From Nyssa sinensis (lineage: Eukaryota > Streptophyta > Magnoliopsida > Cornales > Nyssaceae), in assembly GCA_008638375.1 (NCBI GenBank), contig CM018043.1:42872651-42936650 (forward strand): 64,000 nucleotides of DNA, in the 5' to 3' direction. This document shows, one piece after another, positions 42,002 to 54,400 of the stretch. Numbering within the stretch: position 1 is the stretch's first letter; every line of letters begins with the position of its first letter. The translations under genes and the position numbers were made by a program. The notes below the pieces were generated by a model. It was given only the letters and a program-made list of their open reading frames with translations, was not told the DNA's origin and did not search any database.

Positions 42002-44874
42002 TGTCACGACCCGAAACCCACCCTGCGCGGATTACCGGATCGCGACCGCAGCCCCGAGACCCGAAGGCCTCGAGACAAGGCTCATACATAAGCAACAATA
42101 TCAGACAGCGATGCGACCTGTGGTTGCGGAAGCGTGAAAAACTTTTTTTTTTCTTTTCTTTTAAAATAAAACATTTGCCGCATATCCGTCTGAAACTGCC
42201 GCTCTTCATAGCGGTACACATAAATATAATAATCAGAGCATAATAATATTAACTAAAGGTTCTACATAGTACATATCCATGTGCCCCTCGGGCTTAAGTA
42301 CATCATTGTCCAAAATTTCCATTACAAAAGTTTGACTGATAATGGGTCCTACTACTACCAAAATATCTCCAAGGACCTATTGGAGTTGCCATTCACTGCT
42401 CCCCAAATTGAGCAAGTGTCCAACCTTGATCATCACCTGGAAAATGTTAGGGAGTGGGGTGGGCTTCGAAAAGCCCAATGAGTAATTCCTACATCTGTCA
42501 TGGGTTTTCAATTGGTAGGGGTTTCGTACATGAGAGTTTATAAAATACTCAACTACCAATTGGTCGTATACTTGAACATAGAGAACATGCATTCTTAAAA
42601 TATGTAGCTTTGAAACATTCAAGGTATTCAAGCTAGAACATATGTTTCCATAAAAGAGTATGTGTATTTCAGAACATATAACTTAAAATCATGTAAACAT
42701 GTATAGTGAAAATGGGGGGATAAAACCTGCTTCCATTTCCAAAATCGTTTGTCATATTTTCTCTCTAATTAGGTGGAATCTGTTTCGAACCAGACTCTCA
42801 TTTTACGTATACGTGGAGATATCTCATTTGCCTGGGGGATTAGATCCTGCTACCAGACATTACACATGACAGGTCAATTGAGTTCCGTATGACCCAAAAT
42901 CCTGACTATGTGTTGATGCACATGATAGGCCCATTGAGTTCCGTACAACTCACAACACTACCTATGTGCTTATTATTTATCTTGCAAAACATTTGTCATA
43001 TGACTTTTATATAAAAGCCCTTCATGAGTATTTAAAACATGTGACGTATAACTCTTGCAGTGATGCTTCAATACTTGCAGTAATCAAATTCAGGATGTTT
43101 GAAGAAAATCAGACATGCTAACTATTTTGAAAAGAAAACATTTACGGATATAATGTGTAAATAATCATGAAGCATGTCATGGCAGAATATTTAAGAAAAC
43201 AGAAATCATGAATACTGAATTTGACATATCAATGCTGTAAATATTTGAACTTAAAAACATCCGTTGAAATCCGTGGAGTTAAAACCTCCACTTCAAATGC
43301 AAGATTACTCACCTCGGTCCTTTAGGGTTAGCTCTACTGAGGCGCCTTCCCTTTAACTTTCTCTTTCCTTAGCCTATCAAGATTTATGAAGATTCCATAA
43401 ATTTCATATGTACTTAATCAACTTCATAACTCACTAAGTGTAGACTGTGAGAAGCCTAAATTCTTATACCTGTCCGACTTATAGCTGTATTACAGATCTA
43501 GTAACTTATGTTCTTAATGATAATAATATTACCTGCGACGCCATTCGGCTAAGGTTTCCGTGTTCTCTCTTTCCTCCTCTAATTTCCTTTTTTCCTCCTT
43601 CTTCTTTTTAGCCTCTGCCACCATGGCCTTGGTGGGTGATTTGAACATGAAGGGGCTTACCGAGACGACCTCTGTCGCCTTGGCTATCCTGACAAATCTG
43701 TCGATCACTCTCTGTCGATGCAACAGTTCTTGCATGAAGGCCTGTTGCTTTGGGTCCTTGGCCCTTTGGGCCTTGGTCATGATCGTGTACTTGGGTCGTT
43801 GTTCTTCCATAGTTCACCTAAGATCAATTTATGAGTTAAAAATTTTTATTCTAAGGTTGATGTGTTGTCATGTCCTCGTATATGCCGTAGATTAGTACTT
43901 TGGCATTACTTTACTTTATAGTCATCTGATAGATGCTATTCATCAAATTTTATGTATCTTTATTTTAGACATTTCTTTTGGTCGAATAGACTCTACCATT
44001 GAGTCCGGAGCATCGAAGAAAGTCAGTTTAGGCTTTCGTAGAATTTAATTCGGACTCTTGTATGAAAAAGGGTAGAATGGTCATTTATCGTTTTACGTGT
44101 CATATTTCTCCATACTTCGTTTCGTAATTTGACTCCATTATTGAGTCCGGGATGTCAAAGAAAGTCAATTTAGACCTTCCTTGGTTTAATTTGGCTTTTG
44201 GTGTACTAGGGGTAATTTGGTTATTTTACCCCTTTACGTGTCTTTATTTTTTCGGGTCCTGTCTCGTAAAACGGACCCTACCATCAGTCTTAGAGTATCC
44301 AAAATAGTAAGGATACACTATTTATTTGTTTAATTTGGACTTCGTTTGACTTGTTTAGGGGGAAGGGCAATTTGGTCATTTTGACATTTTGACATTTTTA
44401 GGGGTCTTAAATTTTTTGGGGCCTCATCTCATGTCACAGACCTCACCAATGGACTCAGAGGGTCCGAGATAGTAAGGTTACATATATAACTTGTAATTTT
44501 CGGACAACGGGCCATTTCAGAGTATTTAATTTAATTAATTTCATTTAATTAAATTAAATTATAAAATGTAATATATATATATATATATATATATATTTAA
44601 ATTGCATATGAGTAACAGGTTGAATAGGGTGGCACGCTGGCCAGCGTGTCACCTCCCTCCCCATACGTCCCACGTTCGAATCCTGTAAGGTGCAAATGCA
44701 GCTTTTTAATTTTCTGATTTTATTAGATATATTATATATATATATATATATTGGTGCCACATAAGACACACGCAAGCGCGTGGCCAAGTGGTAAGGGAGA
44801 CTGTGTGGGCACGTAGGTCAGGGGTTCGAACCCCACTGACCAAGATTTCCCTCTTTCCTTTTAAACTTAAACCG

Positions 44875-44913
<39 letters not shown>

Positions 44914-45946
44914 TATCAGGCCTCTAAACAACGTCGTCCCACTAATTCGGTGGCAAGCCCAGAGGCTGCCACGCGTCCGAGTCGACTCGGTCAGAGCTTT
45001 TAAAACCGAGTTCACTCACTGTCACCTTCTTCATTCGATCCATACGGTTGCCCTAGTTGCAGGTTTCCAATTCTTTCTATTTCGTGGATTTTGGCTCAAC
45101 GATTCCCACCTGTTTTCGATCCAAAACATTTCTAACATCTTAAGGATCATCTTGGCATTCGTTTGGAGATTCGAATGTAGCTCAAAAGCTCGGTTTAAGC
45201 CACAATAACCCGAACCTGTTCATGGGACGTTCATGGTCATTTCTTCATCATTTTTAGTGAGGTTGGGCTTATTTTGATCCCCTCTTCATGAGGATTCAAA
45301 TCTCATTCATAGATGTTGGTTTAAATGAGAGTTTAAGGTTTTGGGTTGTAAACCCGTAACTTGCAAGTTATGTTTTGAAAGCCATTTCTTGGGCTTTTTG
45401 ATCGCGGTTACAGGTTTTTGGCATGTTTGTGGAGTCTACTTGAATCCTTGGTAACCCAAATTTGGTTTAGGGAAAGTTTGGTCAGACCTGCTTCAAGCAA
45501 GGTCATCCATGGCTGCCGTGTGTACGCTGATGTTTCTGAGGTGTTTCTGGTTGAGATTTTCATGCTCTGTTCATGTCTATATACTTTAAACATCATATAT
45601 ACAAAAATCAAAGGCTAAAACAACTCATACGTATAGGAATTCTAGAGAGAGAAATTCAAGTGTTTTGTGGGTTTACCTTGTTCCAAACTGTTTCTCTCTC
45701 CTTTGCTCCTTGCTTCCCACTTCTGAATGTCCTAGAAACTCCTTCAATCTCTCCCTCACTCTCGGATGGTTGTGTTTGTGTGTGTACAAGCACCATGCAT
45801 ATTGTATAAGGAGAAGGAATCATGGCAAATTCTGATTGCCCCTCCATTTGCGTTAGCCAATTTCAGGCTTCTTCATGAGTGGGTCTGAATTCCACTGTTG
45901 GGCAGGCCATGAGTGGCCGGTTGTGTGTGTGTGTAGTGTTTGACTC

Positions 45947-45977
<31 letters not shown>

Positions 45978-46118
45978 GTTTAAACCTAATACATTTTGGG
46001 TAATACACACACCTCTCTTTGACACACACTCACCTTTGTACACTTTGGATAATAGCATGCCCTCTTAACCCATACATACATTTCATATTTAACATACATG
46101 CATGCATGCATATACATA

Positions 46119-46152
<34 letters not shown>

Positions 46153-46579
46153 CATGTATAATTATATATATATATATATTTAAGGTTATGATCATTTATA
46201 TAGTATATATATATATATATATTTTTGCATTTAATTATATATATTAATTGTTATAATAATATTTAAAATAATTAATTACTTTAAAAAATTAATTATTTTC
46301 TTAAATGTATCATCTTGGTACTAATCTTCGTATCCTCGTAATACGTGCCCAATTCTCGTACTCGTATCAACAGTCGGTAGTTGACGTGAAAATATAATTA
46401 TCATCAAAATCGACATGTTGGTGATTGCAACAAAAGTGATGTACAGTCGTCCTGACTTTTCAGGACATTTACTTAAAAGTTCGTGGGTCGGTGTTGACAC
46501 CGACCTCGTTACTAAAGGCGTCGATTTCTAATTTTAGCACAACAGCTTAATAGTCCCTAATTCAGGTCGGGGTATTACA
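42002..46579 (-). mobile_element. LTR-B, long solo LTR (4,578 bp)
   Basis: The minus strand begins TGTAATACCCCGACCTG (46579) and ends GGGTTTCGGGTCGTGACA (42002). Perfect TSD CTTGT (41997-42001, 46580-46584). It is the closest relative of LTR-A, with the same order of landmarks: 145-bp module (four copies at about 43989, 44129, 44277, 44446), near-palindrome 44628-44653, tRNA-like boxes 44771-44842, GCTTCAAGCAAGGTC near 45490, hairpin GTCCTGACTTTTCAGGAC near 46450. A Glu/Lys-rich 93-codon frame at 43810-43529 (minus) has an MTKAQRAKDPKQQAF start but no recognised domain; I do not call it a gene. Confidence 0.9.
44771..44842 (+). other. tRNA-like box A/box B segment in LTR-B
   Basis: GTGGCCAAGTGG-type box A (about 44780-44791) and GGTTCGAACCC (44823-44833). 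An additional box B-like GTTCGAATCC follows the upstream near-palindrome (about 44683). Homologous to 16400-16470 in LTR-A. Confidence 0.55.
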
Positions 46580-48070
46580 CTTGTGCTCGATTGGTGGCAT
46601 TCTATGACAATTTATAATCAATTAAGCATATATAGAATCCATATTTGTCTTATTACGTTTTATGAGATTTACTTAAGTTCCACTTGAGTTCATTCAAACA
46701 ACTAAATTCCTAAATTTCTAGGTTTTATTAAAAACTCGAAAAAAAATACCAAAGTCCAAATTCATCACTCATCAAGTAATCACCTCGCCTTCGATATAGC
46801 GAAACATGGTTTCACAAGGCTACCAACCTATAGGCAACCATAACCTGTACCATCGCGCAGGACTCTCGACTGAACCGTCAAACCTCGGATATACACATTC
46901 ACAACTTAATCCACACCGCAACATTTTGAGTACTCACATCATCTCATAAGCACACAAAACGCGTTCTAAACCAACACTCTTGGTTCTTTTCATTCTCACT
47001 CATTATTTCATCCTTTCAAGAATTTTTCTCAATTTTTTTCTATGGACAAAACACGTGATTTTTTTTTTATAATCTCACTCCACACTCCTCACAAGTGTGA
47101 GTGGTAACAATATTATTAAATAAAAACACATGCTTAGGGTCCCAACAACCCGAATATAAACACAGATTTTAATTTGAGAATATATGGTCATGCTTCACAT
47201 ACATATTAATTAACAAAATTGAAATCTAACACACAACATGGCAATCCTAGCATGCTTTTATGAATGAATATCCTCTAGCAACCTATTCATTCCTATTTCA
47301 TAAGTTTTAGAAACCCTACCTCACTTTTGTACAATTTTGGCAAAGTTTTCTTTGATTTTTTTTCCCGGTTAAATTGCCCAAAATCAAGGGAAAATGCAGT
47401 AGATCTCGACCTTCACGAAAGCTCGAGTGACTTGCCAAATTTTTCCCCTTTTTCTTCTTCTTCATTTCTTCCTCTTTTTTTATTTTCTTCTCTTCTTCTC
47501 TCCTTCTCCACGCCTCTATCTTCTGGAACGTGAGTGTGTGTGTGTGTGTGTGTATGTGTTTTGTGTGAGTTGTGTGTTTTAATTGGTGTGGTTGACTTTT
47601 CAACCACACCTTTTACCTTTTACCTTTTTTGTTTTTTTCTTTAATACACATATCACTTGCTGCACACACACATTAATTTCTTTTCTTTTCTTTTTCCTTT
47701 CTCAACCCAATTGTCTTGTACATTATTTTATTTCCTACCCATATACATATACTCACTTAAATTTTTGTTGGGCAGATTTTATACCTCAATTAATTTAATT
47801 AGTTAATTAAATTTTAATTTGTTCTAAAAAAAATTATTTATTCTTTTTAATAAAAAAAATTACGGATCTTTACAGTTAAAGCTCGGTACATCATGGCCAG
47901 TAACATGTCGACATCAGAAAATCCTACAAGTGTGACTACTCTGGAGACTCTATTAACGAGCTGCTTTGAAATAAAATGGCAATACACAAAGTTCTGAATA
48001 AGTTAATTTTATTCATAATTAGCTCAAACTTGGGAAAATTACAAAGAAATAAAATAAAGTACAAGGTTTC

Positions 48071-50157
48071 CTAGTCTACTGCTGGTTCGACAACCTCTGA
48101 AGTATTAGTGATAAAGAAGAGTTCTAAAGCTCTGCACCATATCAAGATGACTCTCTTCTTCCTCTTCTTTATTCTCTTCAAACTCAGCACACTACAGTCC
48201 ATATCAATTTGCTCTGGTGCGTCAGCCGGCGGAAGGTCAGGAGGCGCTACCTCATCATCATCATCCTGCACCCGATCTCACCAGGAGAGACTTCAATGTC
48301 GTCAATCCCAGCAAGATCGAGGTCAGGGTATTTCTTGAGGAGCTTGACTTAGAAGGTGCGGTACCCATGCTCAATTAGCTCTTCACGCATGCCCTCGACC
48401 TCAGCCTTCATATCAGCCTCGGTTTGAGCTCTAACAGAATCAGCAGTGTCCTGGACTTTCTTCAGGGAAGTAGACTAGAAGTCTTCAAACCTTTTTTGGA
48501 GGTCTTCCAACTTCAGGGCAAGGGAATCCCGTTCAGACTCTAGGATGGAGTAAGAGTTCGCGGCCTCCTTTCAACTTCTCCTCGGCTGCAGAGGCAGTAG
48601 ACTAGATCATCCCCAGTAACAGCCTAGCTTTATCCAACTTGGATTGGAGGTTATCAATCAACTCTGAATCTGTTGAAGACTCCACAATGGCAGCAAGGCC
48701 GTGCATAGTCTGAAAGTAGGAAATAGGCAAACAAGTCAAAATAAAAGAGAGAACATCAAAACATAAAAAAAAAAAAAAAAAGGGAAACTAAGGGAATAAG
48801 CTCCAAGTTACCTTCAACTAGAAGGACATCAAGTCATTGGCGATCTTCTCCACCTTCAGACCTTTATAATTGCTTAAGCCTGAAACCCAAGACTCGTCAA
48901 AAGCCTTCTTAGTGGCTAAATAGCTGGAGTCATCAAGCACAGTAGCAACAGCAGCCTTCCCCTTCCCTCTTTCCTTCTTGAGGATTATAGGGGCAGGGGG
49001 AAAGGCAGGCTCGGGAGTAAAAGACTCCCTCATATCCTTATACACTATTTGGTCTGGGGAATTAGAGAGGAGCCTCTTCCTCTTCACTTGGAGAGGCGGC
49101 TCGGCAGGGGAAGAGGTCTCCCCCACCATTTACTTCTTTTTCCCTGGTGCCTAGTTGGACATCAGGGACTTCTTCAGGTTGCCAACTATACCTTTTGTCA
49201 GCCCAGCCTCTATTAAATGTTGAGAAGAAAGGATAGCGGTGTGGGCATGATTGCTGGTCTGAAGTAGTCTCTGGTACTTATCTTGGAGCTCAACGGTAAA
49301 TATAAACCTCTTTCATGCTCTTTTATCTGCACAGAAGACACAAGGATTCAGATTAGAAAGCAAAGAGAGAAAAAGATGAAATAAAATCAGAGGCAAAAGT
49401 GATTAAAAAAAATGGGTCTCATCCTTAATCCTAGTACTCCGAGGGAAAGTGGAGGTCTGGACCTCGTAGTCTTCTAGCTCCCATCCTCCTCCCACAAAGA
49501 AGTACCATTTCTTCTAAGTCTTGTTGGAAATGGACACTGAAGAGAGGGGTCTGAACCCCTTCCCAAAGGACATGTAAAACATGTCCTCCGACCTTAAAAA
49601 CTTAAGATCCATATTACTACCAATCAACTCAAGGTCTACTTCGACACCATTTGTATAACCTAAAACTATGAACCCTAACAGATGCCTCCAACTATTAATA
49701 TTAAGGTCGGTAGGACAAATGTTGAAACCATTTGAAAAAAATCTTTAACTAGAAAGGGGAGAGGAAACCTAACTCCAATCTCGAACCACTCGAGATAGAC
49801 ATAATTCTCATTTTGACCTATATCAGATGGGCAATCTAAAGACCTTAGTGCCTTACACATCACATTTTGGGGGAAGTCAAAAGCAGCCCTCAGAGCATCT
49901 AGCATGCCTTGAGTAATGGCACTTTCTCCCTCCTCCCTATAGGATAACTTACCTGAGGTTTCCTCCGCTACATTTCTGGGTTCAATGAAAGCATCTACAA
50001 TCCTAAGCTTAGAACTAGTGGAATGGTACTTGACTATCCTATTCTCAACATCCTAGAAGGGATTGCTACCTACGATTTGAATGTCTGATGGCACAATTGT
50101 TTCAGAAGATCTCTTTGTGCCATAACCCATGCCTGACATAGCGTCAGAGGCCGACAT
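48071..50157 (-). pseudogene. Antisense accessory gene of T3, decayed
   Basis: Homologous over its whole length to the T2 antisense gene. Start MSASDAMSGMG at 50157; Transposase_28-like segment FPQNVMCKAL, FEIGVRFPLPFLVKDFF (about 49900-49740); basic region KKERGKGKAA (about 48970); MHGLAA coiled-coil exon from about 48710; stop near 48071. In-frame stops and frameshifts occur in all exons, and the first-intron donor appears changed from GT to AT (near 49422). A TATA box TTTTATAAAAGG lies at 50373-50362 and AATAAA at 48013-48008. It shows that the gene, its promoter and intron positions pre-date the T1/T2/T3 split. Confidence 0.85.
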
Positions 50158-50576
50158 TGTGAAGATAATGGGAATAAAAGAAGAAGATTAAAAGGGAAAA
50201 ACGTGATTGGGGACAAACCAAACCTGACTAGAGACTTGATCAGAGAAAGAAGATTGTGCAACAAAAAATCTCCTCGCCCAAAGCTTTTCTCAAAAATACG
50301 ACAGAAACCTTTTAATGCAATAAAAATGATGAAGGGAAAGGGCACGCGCATACCCCCTTCCCCTTTTATAAAAGGCTAAAATGATAGGGGCCCATGATCC
50401 CTAACCGTCGCGGCAATTGAAGGAATGATGATCTCGAAAACCCAAATGACGTCCAACATAATAAATGTTGCATCAACGGTTGTCATAGAAAGTGAAGCGG
50501 CACGATGTGTGGATATAGCACGTGACTCTTCAAAAACCCTCAGCCTCTGTCACACGACGCGCTAAACTAAGGCTCC

Positions 50577-50584
50577 GGGGGGAG
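50577..50584 (+). other. T3 polypurine tract
   Basis: GGGGGGAG, 4 bp before the 3' LTR start TGATGTACC, same spacing as in T2. Confidence 0.8.
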
Positions 50585-50588
50585 TAGC

Positions 50589-51128
50589 TGATGTACCACA
50601 AAAAGGATAGACCTTTCCCCACATGACACGTGTACATACAAAGCACCCATGCATACAGACCAAAGGAAGCTCTCCTATCTAGAGCAAACATGCACAAAGA
50701 GTTCAAAACTCCTTTGCTCGGAGTCCCACAAAGATTTCTGGTCTTCCCTCTAGAACAGGAAATGCTGGGCACGCGCATAATGGGGTCCCGAGTTGATCAC
50801 CGCCTTGTATGCCCTACCAACCTTAAAGAAAGGAAACAGAGTCCTACATGGTAACTACCATCTTCGGATATCATCAAATTCCTCTCTTTGCAACTCTGAA
50901 TCCTACTCAACTTGGGAGATCCGCAGCCTATAAATTAAACCCTAAGGTGCGTTTTTCAATTACCCTCTTTCAATTACATTCAATTTCAGTATTTCTTTTA
51001 ATTTTTACTGACTTTATCATCGGAGCGGCTACCACCAGAGCCAACCCAGTGGCCCTCTGATCCTTTTCTTTGAATGCTTAACAGAGGATGAAGAATAGAG
51101 CCTCCACTAATCAGAAAGTGCAACAACA
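50589..51128 (+). mobile_element. 3' LTR of Tat-like element T3 (about 540 bp)
   Basis: Starts TGATGTACCACAAAAAGGATAG, like T2, and ends AAAGTGCAACAACA. It contains GCCTATAAATTAAACCCTA (TATA box near 50928) and the GAGCGGCTACC...GCCAACCC block shared with T1 and T2. Everything between 10921 and 51128 that is not a later insertion belongs to T3. Its 5' half lies left of the window, so no TSD can be checked. Confidence 0.88.
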
Positions 51129-51405
51129 TTTTTTATGATAATATATTATATATATAATACAGATGGATATTCTTACTTGGGGTCTTTTCATGTTTTTGAT
51201 TTGCTGGGTTTATATATATTGCTTGAAGATAAATATAGGAGAAAACTAGGTTAAAGAAGCAATGGCATTTGCTTATGGGTTGGCTGATTGTTGTCCAGTT
51301 ATTCTTGCTTGTTGAATGTTCTTTGATGACTTAGTTAGTTTCTTACCCATCTCTTGCTTTATATATATACCATCTATATATAGTTTGGACTTATACCACC
51401 ATGTA
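51129..51405. other. Host flank, nothing recognised
   Basis: AT-rich DNA between the T3 3' LTR and solo LTR-D. It ends with ATGTA, the target site of LTR-D. No gene or repeat supported. Confidence 0.5.
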
Positions 51406-54400
51406 TGTCATGACCCGAAACCCACCCTATGCGGATCTCGTGTCCCGGGGCCGACCCTAAGGCCATCCCTACTTTTTCCATTCCTATATCATAGTACTAA
51501 TATGAAATGTACTAAAAATTTAAAACAATAATCAGCGGAAGTCTTTTCAATACAGTAATCAGTGGAAGTGTTTTCAATATAATACTCAGCGGAAGTCTTT
51601 CAGTACATAATATAGTTCTACAATAATAAAAAATAAGAATTAAACATAACCAGCACTCATGGGTGGTGAATACATGGGAGAACTAAAACATAAACTGGTA
51701 CAGTTCCTCAAAATGTCCTCCTACGCTCTTAGACTCCTATTGGGGTCTTGCAGCATCGCTACTTGAAAGGTGGTAAGTAAGGTGGAATAAGCTACGAAAG
51801 CTCAGCAAGTAAATACAGATCTCTGACACTGGTATTGGTGATCATAAAAGAATATGAATCCATGAATAAGAATATGATAGCCAATCATAAGAAAAGAGAT
51901 GCTGTGATAGCCAATGAGAACAGTTGCCATAATGGCCAATGAACAGTGGGGTCACAATGTACAATCAGGAGTAATGGATATAACATCAATATAGAACTCT
52001 CAATAATAATGTATCAACATGAATGTACTGCCACAATAAACCGATCACAATCAAATCAATAAGGAATGTCTCTCAGCATAAGATAAGTCATAAGGGATAG
52101 TGTCATTCAACAATCGTAGTCCTGTCAATCATATAAGAGATGCATTTACACTGTTCAGGGCTTGGCAAGAACCCTCAGTCTTTTGGGGCCCGGTATACCC
52201 CCATGAAACTCCAACATCTTGTGCCATATGTCCATTCGCGGACTTGACCCGTAGGTCTCCATGTAAATCAGAAAGCATCAGATGGATATTGTGACTGGGC
52301 ACAAATCCAGTATATATAAACATTTCATAATTATAATTGATTCCATAAGAGTATAAAAATGGAATATCATATATACAGTGAAAACATAACAGTAGGCCTT
52401 TCAAGGCATGGTTCAACATAATAACAATGATATAGCAGTCAATCAATGTTCACAAGATAAAACAATATCACATTGTGGAAAACAATAACATCAAGTACGC
52501 TCAAGAGTACAAGTTTGGCAGTAAGGAGAATAAACTTGGCTTGGAAACACCACATGAAAGAGAAAATGATTTGCTTACCTCTAAATGCAGTCCTAGATCA
52601 GTATTTAATAAGTTTGCCCTTTCCTTTCGAGTTTCCTATATATCAGTAGATACATCTCATAATTAATGTTATTCATCAAATTTTATGCCTTTCTATCATA
52701 AGTATCTCTATCACTAATTTAGACTCTACCATTGAGTCCGGAATGTCGAAGAAATTCGGTTTAGGCTTTCGCGAAATTCCATTTGGGTTCGGGTATCAAT
52801 CAGGGTATTTTGGTCATTTTAGTATTTCTACAGATCTTTATTTTTTAGAGCTCTGTCTTGCAAAACGGACCTCACCATTGGACTTAGAATGCTCGAGATA
52901 GTCAAAATACACTATTCATTGACTTAAATTGGACTTCACTATTATTTCACTATATTTAATTTAATTAAATTAATTTAGGTTTTATATCATATATATTTAT
53001 TTATGCGCATTGGACAATATGGGCTTGCCTGTCCAATTGGTCACGCATACTCTGTTCTCACCTTAGGTTCATGGTTCCCCTTTTTATTTTTTTCCTGATT
53101 TAATTTATTATATATATATATATATATATATTCGGTGGTTTTATGACCACACGTGAGCCCATGGCTCAGTGGTCTTTGTATCCCATTCCTTCCTTAGGTC
53201 CAATGTTTGACTCGCAGGGGCAGTAGCCCCTGCGTATTTTTTTCTTACATTTTCTAAACCAAACAGCGGTTAGTCGTAAATCGTAAATAGGATATCCCCC
53301 AATCCCCTTATTCCCAATTTAAAATCTAAACCATCTGAAGCCAAACAGTCTCATTCCCTTTTAATTTAAAAACTCCTAAACCGAAACGACGCAGTATCAA
53401 GGCCCAACGCCCCAACACGACACCGTTTAGCCCAATATTGTTCATCACCTTCCTCGTTAATCCGGTGAAGGTGCAGTAGAGTTCCGTCACCCTCTCCGAT
53501 GATGGCAACCCAGTTTCGACCATATTCTGCCCTAATTTTAATGCAGTTTCCTTCCTCTTCTGACAAGGATCTCAAATCCACCCTTAGTTCCCATTAAAAA
53601 CCTTCCTAACCTCACGAATAGTGAGTCAAACAACTCCGGCTGATTTTTCGGTCGAGCCTATAATTCCATTTTCGTGACTTCTGGACCACTATTTCCACTC
53701 CCATTTCATCCTAATGGTTTCCTGCAGTCAAGAGGATCATTTTCCTAAACTTAAAACAAGGTTTTAATCATAAAATTCATGAAACCGAATTATCATTCAA
53801 ACCTGCAACTTCACTTTTCTACTTCATTCTTGCACCATTTTTCTTGATTCTTTTTCCTAAGCGTTTCTAATTTCATGCTTATCAGGGCCCTATATTTAAA
53901 ACTAAACGAATATGCCTAAATCATGAAAACAGAAACTGAACTTCACTTACTCGTGTGAGCTTTTGGCTCGCAATTTCTCCCTCCTTTTCTTTTGGTTTTC
54001 TTCTTCTCCTTCACTTTTGAATCTCAGAACTTCTCTCTGTTTCTTGGTTTCTCTCAATTGTTCCTAAATTTCTCTAAATGGCCAACTCTATTTATAGAGA
54101 ATTTTCACTCGGTTGGCCCCCACTTGCAGCCACCTTTTCTGTCACGACCCGAAACCCACCCTATGCGGATCTCGTATCGTGGGGCCGGCCCAGTAAATAA
54201 TATAAACATGACATTAAAGTACGGAAGCTTTATTACAATTATTGTTCAAAGACTAAACTTCAAACTAACAATAAACTGATCCTAAACCACTCTTAGGTGG
54301 TGAGTACATGGGAGAGACTTCATTCATTACTATTATGCTCCTCAACTGTCTCCTTAAGCTCCTGATCTCCTACTGTGGTTCTGTAACATTCTCACCTGAA

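Larger units (their letters stand above)
41360..47874 (-). mobile_element. 5' LTR of the chromovirus, split by LTR-B
   Basis: The minus strand starts TGTAAAGATCCGTAA (47874) and ends GGGCGTGACA (41360). The left part 41360-42001 and right part 46585-47874 align with the 3' LTR at 18615-20532. Without LTR-B and its target copy it is 1,932 bp. The right boundary abuts GTTAA and T3 sequence. Confidence 0.92.

Noticed and set aside
43529..43810. 93-codon Glu/Lys-rich frame in LTR-B as a gene
   Set aside because: Compositionally biased, within a solo LTR, no counterpart seen in LTR-A at the same place; evidence is too weak.
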